A stretch of 47,159 bases of DNA from an uncultured Oscillospiraceae bacterium (GCA_900548545.1 URKX01000016.1:1-47159), one strand, 5' to 3'. Positions 1 to 8,652 are shown, counted from the stretch's first letter. The notes: generated from the letters alone by a model not told the origin. A program made the numbers and translations.

Positions 1-744
1 TATGGGCGAAAACGCCATCAACGGCGAGATCGAAAGGGCGTCGCTGTCCGCTGCCGCCGCCTCGGGCTCAGCCTGCGCCTGCCCTGGCTCATATTCCCTG
101 GTCCAGCCCTCCCCGTCCGGTATCTGGCAGATTTTCCTGCCCAGGTATTTTCCGTAAATCAGGCTGACCAGAATAATGGGAACGGAGAGCACGGTGCCGT
201 AGAGCATAAACTGCCCGATGTTCACATTCAGGATTCCCGCCACTCCGATGGGACCGGCCGCAGGGGGAACCAGCGAATGGCTGGCCACCAGGCCGCCCGC
301 CAGAGCGATTCCCAGGGCTACCACGGATTTTTTCGTCTTTTTGGACAACGCCTTCATAAGCGGCGCCAGAATAATAAAACCCGAGGTGCAGAAGATGGAG
401 AGCGAGGTCACAAACCCGGAGATGGCCAGCGCTTCTTCCTCCCTGTTTTTTCCAAATATTTCAATAAACGTGTTGGCCATCACCCGGGTGGCCCCCGACA
501 TCTCCAGCAGTTTTCCCAGCATCACGCCGAAACCGATGATGATGCCGATGCTGCTGAGGGAATTGCCGAACCCCTTGGTGATGGATGCGATCACATCCTC
601 CTGACCCATGCCGCCGAACAATCCGATCAAAATGGAGCAGATGATCACCGCCAGAAACACGTGAATCTTCGTCTTTGTAATCATCAGCACCAGTATTACC
701 AGCCCCAGCGCCAGACCCAGGGCCATTCTCAAACCTTCATCCAT
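1..744 (-). CDS. GntP-family permease (gluconate/sugar-acid:H+ symporter), 3' end outside window
   Basis: This is the N-terminal 248 codons of an integral membrane transporter; the reading frame is open to the window edge. The protein starts MDEGLRMALGLALG and has long hydrophobic stretches separated by short polar loops, plus the GntP-like segment GLVASHSLVPPAAGP near residue 160. The start at 744 is chosen because AAGGGGAG lies at good spacing upstream. GntP proteins import gluconate and related sugar acids with protons. In many bacteria they sit next to OtnK-type four-carbon acid sugar kinases. The ORF just upstream ends in exactly such a kinase tail, so this permease was probably the second gene of an otnK-gntP sugar-acid operon. 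Substrate is not determined. Confidence 0.85.
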   Translation of the reverse strand, partial: MDEGLRMALGLALGLVILVLMITKTKIHVFLAVIICSILIGLFGGMGQEDVIASITKGFGNSLSSIGIIIGFGVMLGKLLEMSGATRVMANTFIEIFGKNREEEALAISGFVTSLSIFCTSGFIILAPLMKALSKKTKKSVVALGIALAGGLVASHSLVPPAAGPIGVAGILNVNIGQFMLYGTVLSVPIILVSLIYGKYLGRKICQIPDGEGWTREYEPGQAQAEPEAAAADSDALSISPLMAFSPI

Positions 745-776
745 ATGTCACACTCCCCTTCATTTTTCAGATAAAA

Positions 777-1760
777 TCAGATCACGGTCTCAAAATACTC
801 CATGCACTGCAGCAGGGTGTCCTCCCTGCCCACCAGTCCGCCCTTGGTGATCATGGGCAGTCCCTCATGGGCGCCCCCGATGGTGTTGGAATAGATCGCC
901 AACGGAATCACCTCTCCCTTCACATTGAAGCCGGAGATTCCCAGTTTTTCACAGAAAGCCGCCGCCACGTCGCCTCCCGAGGCGTAGACGCCGCCCACCC
1001 GGCCGTCCATTTCCTGCACCAGGTCGTAGAGAACCTGGGCGATGGTGTCCGTGTCCTCCACGGCAATGATGTCCGTGCGGTGGGTCATGGTTTCCCCGGC
1101 GGTGGTGTCCTTGAAGTCCAGGATGTTGGCGATCATGTCTTTTTCAGATTCTTCGATGACGCCTTTTTCCTCGCCTTCCCCCACCATTTGCAGGATCTCT
1201 TCCTCAGTGACCGGGTCGTCCAGCACGTGAGGGTCGATCCGGCACAGCCGCAAAATCCCGTTGACGATCAGGGCGCACAGTTTCAAAAAAGGGAAGGCAA
1301 GCCCCTGCAGCACGCAAAGCAGCCCCGCAAAACGGCTGGCAAAACTCTTGGCATTGTGGCGGACGCTCTTTTTGGGAAGCAGGTCGCCAAAGATGAAAAA
1401 TACCAGCAGGTAGCACGCCGTGACAATCAGGCCGGCCAAAAGCGCCCGCAGCGTTTCGCTTGCCACAGGGGGAAGGGAACGCTCCATCATCCGGCCAAAG
1501 GAACACAGGGCAAAGCAAAGGCCCAAGAGGCCAAAAAATGAAAGACCTGCCTGCAGGGGGGAAATGGCCGCTTTCTGCCAGCTTATCAGTTTTAACAGGC
1601 GCTTGGCGGTGGGATCGCCCTCTTGGGCTTCGCGCCTGATCTGGGCCTCGGAAAGGAAATCCACGGCGGCCCCGCCGGCGGCATAAAAGGATGACAGCAC
1701 CAAACAGGCGAAGGCGCAAATCAGGGTCAGGATAAGGATACTGTCCGGGTCGGATGGCAT
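777..1760 (-). CDS. Chimeric ORF: CNNM/DUF21 membrane protein front fused to OtnK (DUF1537) kinase tail
   Basis: The 327-residue ORF has two unrelated parts. Residues 1 to about 250 match the CNNM (DUF21) transporter family: an N-terminal helix, three more hydrophobic segments, then the acidic linker containing EEEILQMVGEGEEKGVIEES and the first strand of a CBS domain (TMTHRTDIIAVED). The CBS pair and CorC/HlyC domain that should follow are absent. Instead, from about residue 252 the sequence is the C-terminal nucleotide-binding part of a four-carbon acid sugar kinase: the glycine loop YASGGDVAAAFC, then IGGAHEGLPMITKGG and a short C-terminal helix. The start at 1760 follows a GAAAGGGG site; a longer version to 1895 would begin with non-conserved sequence. 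The frame is intact, but neither half can be functional as its usual family member. Either a genomic deletion or an assembly join made it. Confidence 0.75.
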   Translation of the reverse strand: MPSDPDSILILTLICAFACLVLSSFYAAGGAAVDFLSEAQIRREAQEGDPTAKRLLKLISWQKAAISPLQAGLSFFGLLGLCFALCSFGRMMERSLPPVASETLRALLAGLIVTACYLLVFFIFGDLLPKKSVRHNAKSFASRFAGLLCVLQGLAFPFLKLCALIVNGILRLCRIDPHVLDDPVTEEEILQMVGEGEEKGVIEESEKDMIANILDFKDTTAGETMTHRTDIIAVEDTDTIAQVLYDLVQEMDGRVGGVYASGGDVAAAFCEKLGISGFNVKGEVIPLAIYSNTIGGAHEGLPMITKGGLVGREDTLLQCMEYFETVI

Positions 1761-1928
1761 GAGAAATGTAAACCCCTTTCGATAACAACAATACGTATAG
1801 TGTTCTTCTAAAAATATAAAATCCATTTTATTAGGTTTGGCTTTTATTGTACTCGAAACTGCCTGGAATGTCAAACGGGGAAGGGGAGGACCCACGTCAA
1901 AAAGTTCACAAATCCCCCCTTTTATGGC

Positions 1929-1957
1929 TTTACACGCCGCTAAAAAGATGATAGAAT
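1929..1957 (+). promoter_or_regulatory. Sigma-A promoter of nifJ
   Basis: TTTACA (1929-1934) and TAGAAT (1952-1957) are separated by 17 bp. The predicted start near 1964 gives a leader of about 77 nt ending in AAAAGGAGG before the nifJ ATG. Confidence 0.6.
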
Positions 1958-2040
1958 AAAACAGAACGGGACTATTTGGACTTGATCTCTAAAGGGCCCG
2001 TCACATCCGTTTCGATCATCCTAAAAGGAGGAAATACTTC

Positions 2041-5000
2041 ATGGCTAGAAAAATGAAAACCATGGATGGCAACAGCGCCGCTGCCCACGTTTCTTATGCG
2101 TTCACCGACGTTGCTGCTATCTACCCCATCACGCCTTCTTCCGTGATGGCGGATGAAACCGACAAGTATGCCGCTGCGGGCCGCAAGAACCTGTTCGGCA
2201 GAGAGGTCCGGGTTACTGAGATGCAGTCCGAGGCTGGCGCTGCCGGCGCTGTGCACGGCTCTTTGGCGGCTGGTGCCCTCACCACCACCTACACCGCTTC
2301 TCAGGGCCTGCTGCTGATGATCCCCAATATGTACAAGATGGCTGGCGAGCTGCTGCCCAGCGTCATCCACGTGTCCGCTCGGACCCTGGCCACCCATGCT
2401 CTGAACATCTTCGGCGATCATTCCGACGTGTATGCCTGCCGCCAGACCGGCTACGCGATGCTGTGCTCCAACAGCCCCCAGGAGGTCATGGACCTGGGCG
2501 CCGTGGCCCATCTTTCCGCAATTAAGGGCCGGGTACCTTTCCTCCATTTCTTCGACGGCTTCCGCACCTCTCACGAGATCCAGAAGATCCAGGTGTGGGA
2601 TTATGACGATCTGGGCGATATGCTGGATTGGGAGGCTGTGGACAACTTCCGCCGCCATGCCCTGAACCCCGAGCACCCCGTACTTCGCGGCCAGGCCCAG
2701 AACGGTGACATCTTCTTCCAGGCCCGCGAGGCTTGCAACAAGTACTACGACGCTGTGCCCGAAGTGGTGGTCGAGTACATGAACAAGGTCAACGAGAAGA
2801 TCGGCACCGACTACAAGCCCTTCAACTACTACGGCGCTCCCGACGCCGACAAGGTCATCATCGCCATGGGTTCCGCCTGCGAAACCATTGAGGAAGTCAT
2901 CGACTACCTGAATGCCGCCGGCGAGAAGGTGGGCCTGGTGAAGGTCCATCTGTACCGTCCCTTCGTGGCCAAGTACCTGCTGGACGTGCTGCCTGAAACC
3001 GTGAAGCAGATCTCCGTCCTGGACCGCACCAAGGAGCCCGGCTCCATCGGTGAGCCCCTGTACCTGGACGTGCTGGCTGCTATCAACGGCACTCCCTTCG
3101 GCGCTTGCCCTGTGTACTCTGGCCGTTACGGCTTGGGTTCCAAGGACACCAAGCCCAGCGATATCATCGCTGTGTACCGCAACATGGAGAAGGCCGAGCC
3201 CAAGAAGCGCTTCACCATCGGCATCGTGGACGATGTGACCCATCTGTCCCTGGAGGCCAACGAGGATCCCGATACCGCTCCTGCCGGCACCACTTCCTGT
3301 AAGTTCTGGGGCCTGGGTTCCGACGGTACCGTGGGTGCCAACAAGAACTCCATCAAGATCATCGGCGACCACACCGATATGTACGCCCAGGGCTACTTCG
3401 ACTATGACTCCAAGAAGTCCGGCGGCTTGACCATTTCCCACCTGCGCTTCGGCCACACCCCCATCAAGTCCACCTACTACATCTCCAAGGCTGACTTCGT
3501 GGCCTGCTCCAACCCCGCGTACCTGGACACCTACGACATGGTCCAGGATCTGAAGAAGGGCGGCAGCTTCCTGCTGAACTGCTCTTGGAGCGCTGAAGAG
3601 CTGAATGACCGTCTGCCCGGCAAGGTGAAGAAATTCATCGCCGACAACGACATTAACTTCTACACCATCGACGCCTTCCAGATCGGCAAGGAGCTGGGCC
3701 TGGGCACCCGTACCAACACCGTGCTGCAGTCCGCTTTCTTCTCCATCGCCAAGATCATCCCCGCGGAAGACGCCATCCAGTATATGAAGGACGCTGCCAC
3801 CAAGTCCTATGGCCGCAAGGGCGAAGCTATCGTTAAGATGAACCACGACGCTATTGACCGTGGCGCCACCGGCTATGTGAAGGTGGAGGTGCCCGCTTCC
3901 TGGAAGGATGCTGTGGACGATTCCCAGCCCAAGGTGGCTACCGGCAACCGTCCCGAGCTGGTGGATTACGTGAACAACGTGGTATTCCCTGTGAACTCCT
4001 TCCACGGCAAGGATTTGCCTGTTTCCACTTTCGAGCAGTATGCTGACGGCACCTCTCCCCAGGGTACCGCTGCTTATGAGAAGCGCGGCGTGGCTGTGGA
4101 TGTCCCCGAGTGGATCGTGGACAACTGTATCCAATGTAACCAGTGCTCCTATGTGTGCCCCCATGCGGTCATCCGTCCCATCGCCATGACCGACGAAGAG
4201 CTGAAGAACGCTCCCGAGGGAACCAGGTCCAAACCCATGACCGGCGTGCCCGGCATGAACTTTGCCATGGTCATTTCTACCTTGGACTGCACCGGTTGCG
4301 GTTCTTGCGTGTCTGTGTGCCCCGCTAAGGAGAAGGCTCTGAAGATGGCTCCCATCGACTCTCAGAGAGCCCAGGAAGCTGTGTTCGAGTATGGTATCGA
4401 CCTGCCTGCTAAGGAAGAGGTCGCCGCAAAGTTCAAGGAAACCAGCGTGAAGGGCAGCCAGTTCAAGCAGCCCCTGCTGGAGTTCTCCGGCGCTTGCGGC
4501 GGCTGCGGCGAAACTCCTTACGCCAAGCTGGCTACCCAGCTGTTTGGCGACAAGATGTTCATCGCCAACGCCACTGGCTGCTCCTCCATCTGGGGCGGCT
4601 CTGCTCCTGCCACTCCTTACACCGTGAACAAGGCCGGCCATGGTCCCGCTTGGGAGAACTCCCTGTTTGAGGACAACGCCGAGTTCGGCCTGGGCATGGC
4701 CCTGGCTCAGAACGCTGTCCGCGGCCGTCTGGCAGAGCTCACCGAGAAGCTGATCGCTGTGGAGTATGCCACCGCTGAGATCAAGGAAGCCGGCCAGAAG
4801 TGGCTGGATACCATGGCTGACCGCGCTGCCAACGACCAGCCTTCCAAGGACTTCATTGCTGCCTTGGAAGAGGGCATCGTTCCCGGCTGCAAGTGCGAGG
4901 CCTGCACCCTGGCTTCTCAGATCCTGAAGGATAAAGATTACCTGGCTAAGAAGTCCATGTGGATCCTGGGCGGCGACGGCTGGGCCTACGATATCGGCTT

Positions 5001-5595
5001 CGGCGGCCTGGACCATGCTCTGGCTTCCGGCGAGGACATCAACGTCCTGGTGTTCGATACCGAAGTGTACTCCAATACCGGCGGCCAGGCTTCCAAGTCC
5101 ACTCCTTGCGGCTCCGTGGCTCAGTTCGCTGCCACCGGTAAGGCTACCAAGAAGAAGGACCTGGCTGGCATCGCTATGACCTACGGCTACGTCTACGTGG
5201 CTCAGGTCGCTATGGGCGCTGACATGAACCAGTGCATCAAGGCCTTCTCCGAGGCTGAGAGCTACCATGGCCCCTCTATCATCCTGGCTTATGCTCCTTG
5301 CATCAACCATGGCATCAAGGGCGGCATGGGCATCTCCCAGATGGAAGAGAAGAAGGCCGTGGCTGCTGGCTACTGGAACAACTTCCGGTTCGATCCTCGC
5401 CGCGCTGACGAGGGCCTGAATCCCTTCCAGCTGGACAGCAAGGCTCCCTCTGCTTCCTACCGTGATTTCATCATGGGCGAGGTCCGTTACAACAGCTTGC
5501 TCCGCTCCTTCCCTGATCGCGCTGAGAAGCTGTTCGCCAATGCTGAGAAGTACGCTGAGGAGCGCTATGAGAAGCTGAAGAAGATGGCTGAGTAA
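2041..5595 (+). CDS. nifJ: Pyruvate:ferredoxin (flavodoxin) oxidoreductase, single-chain
   Basis: This cytoplasmic enzyme oxidises pyruvate with CoA to acetyl-CoA and CO2 and reduces ferredoxin; it is the central step of fermentation in strict anaerobes. The 1184-residue chain has the full domain set. It begins with the TPP pyrimidine domain (YPITPSSVMAD near residue 30), followed by the CoA and gamma-like domains. Two [4Fe-4S] ferredoxin motifs follow, CIQCNQCSYVCP near 696 and CTGCGSCVSVCP near 750. The proximal cluster cysteines lie in ACGGCGETPY near 818, and the TPP diphosphate site is GGDGWAYDIGFGGLDH near 976. Length is typical. It is monocistronic, with its own promoter and a strong downstream terminator. 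Codon use is highly biased, as expected for an abundant protein, and this bias produces a very long open antisense frame. Confidence 0.98.
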   Translation: MARKMKTMDGNSAAAHVSYAFTDVAAIYPITPSSVMADETDKYAAAGRKNLFGREVRVTEMQSEAGAAGAVHGSLAAGALTTTYTASQGLLLMIPNMYKMAGELLPSVIHVSARTLATHALNIFGDHSDVYACRQTGYAMLCSNSPQEVMDLGAVAHLSAIKGRVPFLHFFDGFRTSHEIQKIQVWDYDDLGDMLDWEAVDNFRRHALNPEHPVLRGQAQNGDIFFQAREACNKYYDAVPEVVVEYMNKVNEKIGTDYKPFNYYGAPDADKVIIAMGSACETIEEVIDYLNAAGEKVGLVKVHLYRPFVAKYLLDVLPETVKQISVLDRTKEPGSIGEPLYLDVLAAINGTPFGACPVYSGRYGLGSKDTKPSDIIAVYRNMEKAEPKKRFTIGIVDDVTHLSLEANEDPDTAPAGTTSCKFWGLGSDGTVGANKNSIKIIGDHTDMYAQGYFDYDSKKSGGLTISHLRFGHTPIKSTYYISKADFVACSNPAYLDTYDMVQDLKKGGSFLLNCSWSAEELNDRLPGKVKKFIADNDINFYTIDAFQIGKELGLGTRTNTVLQSAFFSIAKIIPAEDAIQYMKDAATKSYGRKGEAIVKMNHDAIDRGATGYVKVEVPASWKDAVDDSQPKVATGNRPELVDYVNNVVFPVNSFHGKDLPVSTFEQYADGTSPQGTAAYEKRGVAVDVPEWIVDNCIQCNQCSYVCPHAVIRPIAMTDEELKNAPEGTRSKPMTGVPGMNFAMVISTLDCTGCGSCVSVCPAKEKALKMAPIDSQRAQEAVFEYGIDLPAKEEVAAKFKETSVKGSQFKQPLLEFSGACGGCGETPYAKLATQLFGDKMFIANATGCSSIWGGSAPATPYTVNKAGHGPAWENSLFEDNAEFGLGMALAQNAVRGRLAELTEKLIAVEYATAEIKEAGQKWLDTMADRAANDQPSKDFIAALEEGIVPGCKCEACTLASQILKDKDYLAKKSMWILGGDGWAYDIGFGGLDHALASGEDINVLVFDTEVYSNTGGQASKSTPCGSVAQFAATGKATKKKDLAGIAMTYGYVYVAQVAMGADMNQCIKAFSEAESYHGPSIILAYAPCINHGIKGGMGISQMEEKKAVAAGYWNNFRFDPRRADEGLNPFQLDSKAPSASYRDFIMGEVRYNSLLRSFPDRAEKLFANAEKYAEERYEKLKKMAE

Positions 5596-5638
5596 TTGGG
5601 CCCTTTTGTCAGGTTTTCTAGCCGTATAAAGCGACGAT

Positions 5639-5676
5639 AAAAATCCCCTGGCCGGGTAACTGGCCAGGGGATTTTT
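5639..5676. terminator. Bidirectional intrinsic terminator between nifJ and DUF3892 gene
   Basis: CCCCTGGCC and GGCCAGGGG form a perfect 9-bp stem around a short loop, flanked by an A-run on one side and TTTTT on the other. It can therefore serve nifJ (plus) and the converging small gene (minus). Confidence 0.85.
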
Positions 5677-5679
5677 GCG

Positions 5680-5985
5680 TCATTGGAAGCTTTCCGGGGT
5701 GGTGGGCAAATCGCCCAGGTTGTTGGACTCGCTGCCGTCGGGCAGGGAGCGCAGATACTCGCTGCCATTGCGGCTGGCAATGGCCACACCCCGGATGCCT
5801 CCCTGCTTGGCCAGGGCCACGCCCTCCCGCTTGGAAAGCACACGGCCATCGGAGAGTTCGTAGCCGGAAACTTTTCCGTTCTTTCGTACCAGGCCGGTGA
5901 TGGTTTTGGCGTCCTTGTTGGGGACGGGGTTCATAATGTTGATGTTGGCGGGGAGGTTCCCGATCCTGCCATGTTGTTCTTTCAT
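5680..5985 (-). CDS. DUF3892 domain protein
   Basis: A small soluble protein of 101 residues. From about residue 25 it follows the DUF3892 pattern: ITGLVRKNGKVSGYELSDGR, then a SKREGVALAKQGGIRGV segment and the terminal YLRSLPDG...NNLGDLP motif. The family is common in Clostridia and Bacilli and its biochemical role is unknown. The start at 5985 is chosen because AAAGGAAG lies 8 nt upstream; an upstream extension to 6045 has no such site. It is transcribed alone, toward nifJ, and shares the terminator. No signal peptide or membrane segment is visible. Confidence 0.75.
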   Translation of the reverse strand: MKEQHGRIGNLPANINIMNPVPNKDAKTITGLVRKNGKVSGYELSDGRVLSKREGVALAKQGGIRGVAIASRNGSEYLRSLPDGSESNNLGDLPTTPESFQ

Positions 5986-6071
5986 AGTGCAGCTTCCTTT
6001 CGGTTGGGATTGCTTTCTGGCTGGAAATAGTGTGCGAAGTGCCAAAGCTTTTTATGCGGGGAAACTTCCGA

Positions 6072-6100
6072 TTGCATTTTTCAAAAAAATACGGTAAAAT
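6072..6100 (+). promoter_or_regulatory. Sigma-A promoter of the transketolase pair
   Basis: TTGCAT (6072-6077), a 17-bp spacer and TAAAAT (6095-6100). Transcription would start near 6107, which rules out upstream ATGs and supports the start at 6156. Confidence 0.7.
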
Positions 6101-6155
6101 ATCGATGTCTATGATAATTTCATTGGATCACGGTGGAAAGGATGGGTCATACACT

Positions 6156-7001
6156 ATGAATGCTCAAGAACGGAAGGACCTTCTTGTCACCGCGGCGAAA
6201 GTTCGCCTCGGTATCATCGAAGGCGTCTATAACGCCAAGTCCGGCCATCCGGGAGGTTCCCTCTCCTCGGCAGAGATCTTCACTTACCTCTATTTTAAAG
6301 AAATGCGCATCGATCCCAAAGATCCCAAGAACCCGGATCGGGACCGTTTTGTGCTTTCCAAGGGCCACTGCGCCCCTGGCTTGTACGCCACCCTGGCCAA
6401 CCGGGGATATTTCGACGTCAGCGAGCTGCAAAAGTTGCGCCACATCGGCGCCATGCTCCAGGGCCACCCGGATATGAAGGGCACCCCTGGCGTGGACATG
6501 AGCTCCGGCTCCCTGGGTCAGGGTATCTCCGCCGCTGTGGGTATGGCTTTGGCCGCTAAGCTGGACAACAGGGATTACCGGGTGTACACCCTTTTGGGCG
6601 ACGGTGAAAGCGAAGAGGGCCAGGTGTGGGAGGCCTGTATGTTCGCAGGGCATCACCAGTTGGACAACCTCTGCGTGATCCTGGACTACAATGGCTTGCA
6701 GATCGACGGCCGCGTGGACGACGTGGCAGGCCCCGCCCCCTTCGAGCCCAAGTTTGAGGCTTTTGGTTTTGAAACCATCACAGTGGACGGCAACGACTTC
6801 GACGAGCTGGAAAAGGCATTTGCGGCAGCAAAGGCCTGCAAGGGCAAGCCCTTTGCCATCATCGCAAAAACTGTGAAGGGCAAAGGTGTTTCCTATATGG
6901 AGGATCAGGTTGGCTGGCATGGCAAGGCTCCCAACACCCAGGAGTATGAGATTGCGATGAAGGAACTGCGTGAAAATCTGGAGGTGCTGCAAAATGGCTG
7001 A
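6156..7001 (+). CDS. Transketolase, N-terminal (TPP diphosphate-binding) subunit
   Basis: Half of a split transketolase, 281 residues. With the next gene it makes the thiamine-diphosphate enzyme that moves two-carbon ketol units between pentose-phosphate sugars. Visible landmarks are the substrate-binding SGHPGGSLSSAEI near residue 25, FVLSKGHCAPGLYATL near 65, and the TPP/Mg motif LLGDGESEEGQVWEA near 150 with the closing LDYNGLQIDG. Split transketolases are normal in Clostridia and archaea. The start is set by the mapped promoter and by a GGAAAGGA site upstream. The stop overlaps the next start by 8 nt (ATGGCTGA), which implies translational coupling and equal subunit amounts. The pentose pathway link is relevant because a ribokinase lies further right. 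Confidence 0.95.
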   Translation: MNAQERKDLLVTAAKVRLGIIEGVYNAKSGHPGGSLSSAEIFTYLYFKEMRIDPKDPKNPDRDRFVLSKGHCAPGLYATLANRGYFDVSELQKLRHIGAMLQGHPDMKGTPGVDMSSGSLGQGISAAVGMALAAKLDNRDYRVYTLLGDGESEEGQVWEACMFAGHHQLDNLCVILDYNGLQIDGRVDDVAGPAPFEPKFEAFGFETITVDGNDFDELEKAFAAAKACKGKPFAIIAKTVKGKGVSYMEDQVGWHGKAPNTQEYEIAMKELRENLEVLQNG

Positions 7002-7938
7002 AATGGTAAAAAAAGCTACCCGTGAGAGCTTTGGCGAGGCCCTTTGCGCCCTGGCCGAGACAAATCCTGATATCGTGGTGCTGGACGCGGACCTGGCAGA
7101 GGCTACCAAGACCGGCATCTTTAAGAAAAAGTATCCCGAACGCTTTATCGACTGCGGCATTGCCGAGTGCAATATGGTGGGAATTGCGGCTGGCCTGGCC
7201 ACCTGTGGGAAGACTCCCTTTGCGGCGTCCTTTGCCATGTTTTCTGCCGGCCGCGCCTTTGAGCAGGTGCGCAACTCCGTGGGGTATCCCCATTTGAACG
7301 TAAAGATCGCCGGTTCCCATGCGGGCATCTCTGTGGGTGAGGACGGCGCCACCCATCAGTGCTGCGAGGATATCGCTCTGATGCGGTCCATCCCCGGCAT
7401 GGTGGTCCTGAACCCCGCCGACCACTACGAGATGCAGGCCGCTGTGAAAGCCGCCGCTGAGTATGTGGGCCCTGTATATATCCGTTTGGGCCGTTTGGCC
7501 GTGGAAAGCGTCAACAACAACGACGATTACGCCTTCGAGATCGGCAAGGGCATCACCCTGCGGGATGGCAAGGATATCACCATCATTGCTACCGGCCTGC
7601 TGGTGCAGGAGGCCGTTAAGGCTGCTAAAGCTTTGGAGGCTGCGGGAATCGATGCCCGTGTGCTGGATATCCACACCATCAAGCCTTTGGATACGGAGCT
7701 GGTGTTGAAGGCAGCTCAGGAAACCGGCCGCATTGTGGTGGCCGAGGAGCACAATGTCATTGGCGGCCTGGGGGAGGCTGTGTCCTCTTACCTCTCTGAG
7801 GCGTGCCCCACCCCCGTGACCAAGATCGGCGTTTATGACAAGTTCGGCCACTCCGGTCCCGCTGTGGATCTCTTGAAGGAGTTTGGCCTGTCTGCCGAAA
7901 ACATCGAAGCCACTGTGAAGGAAGTTCTGGGCAAGTAA
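6994..7938 (+). CDS. Transketolase, C-terminal (pyrimidine-binding) subunit
   Basis: The 314-residue partner of the preceding gene. It carries the TPP pyrimidine-binding domain, with RFIDCGIAECNMVGIAAGLA near residue 50 including the conserved Glu that activates the cofactor. The transketolase C-domain follows from about 190 (LDIHTIKPLDTELVLKAAQE). The start ATG at 6994 lies inside the end of the N-subunit gene; the GGAGG of the upstream coding sequence serves as ribosome site. Length matches the family. A terminator follows directly, so the two genes form a closed operon. Confidence 0.95.
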   Translation: MAEMVKKATRESFGEALCALAETNPDIVVLDADLAEATKTGIFKKKYPERFIDCGIAECNMVGIAAGLATCGKTPFAASFAMFSAGRAFEQVRNSVGYPHLNVKIAGSHAGISVGEDGATHQCCEDIALMRSIPGMVVLNPADHYEMQAAVKAAAEYVGPVYIRLGRLAVESVNNNDDYAFEIGKGITLRDGKDITIIATGLLVQEAVKAAKALEAAGIDARVLDIHTIKPLDTELVLKAAQETGRIVVAEEHNVIGGLGEAVSSYLSEACPTPVTKIGVYDKFGHSGPAVDLLKEFGLSAENIEATVKEVLGK

Positions 7939-7947
7939 GCCCGATTC

Positions 7948-7977
7948 AAGGGCCTGGCGTAAAGCCGGGCCTTTTTT
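7948..7977 (+). terminator. Terminator after transketolase operon
   Basis: GGCCTGGC and GCCGGGCC pair around GTAAA and are followed by six T. Confidence 0.8.
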
Positions 7978-7996
7978 GTTGGAAAGGAGGCCCCTT

Positions 7997-8332
7997 ATGG
8001 AATGGAATATCCGGGGTGGAGTGGTAGAGGATGCTGCTGCCCTGACTAAGCTCAACCAGGAGGAGCTAGGCTATGATTACCCCGAAGCCAAGACCCGGGA
8101 GCATTTGGCAGCCTTGCTGCAAGACCCTTCCCATAAGATCCTGGTGGCTGAAATAGGGGAGCAGGTGGTGGGAAGTGCCTTGCTGGCTGTGGGGGAAGAG
8201 TGGGCCAGGTCAGTGGGCGCAGTGGCGGTGCGCTTGGTGTCCGGGGAGTCCCGGAAAGGCGCCCACGCTTTTTACCAGAACTTGGGCTACCAGGGGAATA
8301 AGCTACAACGCAATTTTAAAAAGCCGGTCTAG
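7997..8332 (+). pseudogene. GNAT-family acetyltransferase with the acetyl-CoA motif deleted
   Basis: The 111-residue product begins like a GNAT enzyme (IRGGVVEDAAALTKLN, then HKILVAEIGEQVVG as the central beta strands) and ends like one (AEEWARSVGA-type helix, then HAFYQNLGYQ). Between VVG and ALLAVGEEWA the family needs about 35 to 45 more residues, including the next strands and the (R/Q)xxGxG/A pyrophosphate loop of motif A. These are missing although the frame is kept. GNAT proteins are normally around 150 residues. Without the loop the protein should not bind acetyl-CoA, so I class it as a decayed gene. The start at 7997 has a strong AAAGGAGG. It follows the transketolase terminator by only 20 bp, and a promoter of its own is not evident. 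Confidence 0.65.
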
Positions 8333-8418
8333 GGCAACAGCGCGTACCCCGTTTGTGGGCCATTGGGCAATACAGATTGTGAAGAAAGTGTTAAAAGTCA
8401 AATTTTTCAAAAAAGGTA

Positions 8419-8447
8419 TTGACTTTTACTGACCATGTGACTACAAT
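8419..8447 (+). promoter_or_regulatory. Sigma-A promoter of groESL
   Basis: TTGACT (8419-8424), 17-bp spacer, TACAAT (8442-8447). The predicted start falls at the left edge of the CIRCE element. Confidence 0.85.
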
Positions 8448-8451
8448 AGTC

Positions 8452-8478
8452 TTAGCACTCAGGAAAGAAGAGTGCTAA
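8452..8478 (+). promoter_or_regulatory. CIRCE operator (HrcA-binding site)
   Basis: A perfect inverted repeat TTAGCACTC-N9-GAGTGCTAA, the canonical HrcA repressor site. It overlaps the transcription start, so groESL is expected to be heat-induced through HrcA. hrcA itself is not in the window. Confidence 0.97.
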
Positions 8479-8652
8479 TCCGCCGAGATTGCGTAGGTCC
8501 CGGCGGGTCAAATTGAGTAAATTCTTTTTCGCTGGTTCCCAGCGGTTTTAACATTCCACCCCGCGGAGTGTGAAAACATCCGATAGAGGCGGGGAGAAAG
8601 GATCGGGCCACAAACAGCTTTTGAAAAATCACGTTGGCCCAGGTGTTGTGTT
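8479..8652 (+). promoter_or_regulatory. Long structured 5' leader of groES
   Basis: About 175 nt separate CIRCE from the groES start. Three inverted repeats are visible. CGCTGG/CCAGCG (8530-8544) has a 3-nt loop and is followed by a short T-run. CCCCGC (8559-8564) can pair with GCGGGG (8589-8594). GGGCCA (8605-8610) can pair with TGGCCC (8635-8640), ending one base before the AGGTG ribosome site at 8641. Function is not known; control of ribosome access or early termination is possible. Confidence 0.45.

Noticed and set aside
1972..5310. An uninterrupted 1112-codon frame on the strand opposite nifJ
   Set aside because: The product is a His/Gly/Val-rich low-complexity sequence with no domain. 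It arises because nifJ uses a narrow set of GC-ending codons that leave the antisense frame free of stops. No ribosome site supports it.
1989..5608. Complementary AAAGGGCCC in the nifJ leader and GGGCCCTTT just after the nifJ stop
   Set aside because: A 9-bp palindrome-containing match at both ends of a GC-rich gene may be chance, and a long-range mRNA pairing could not be supported further.
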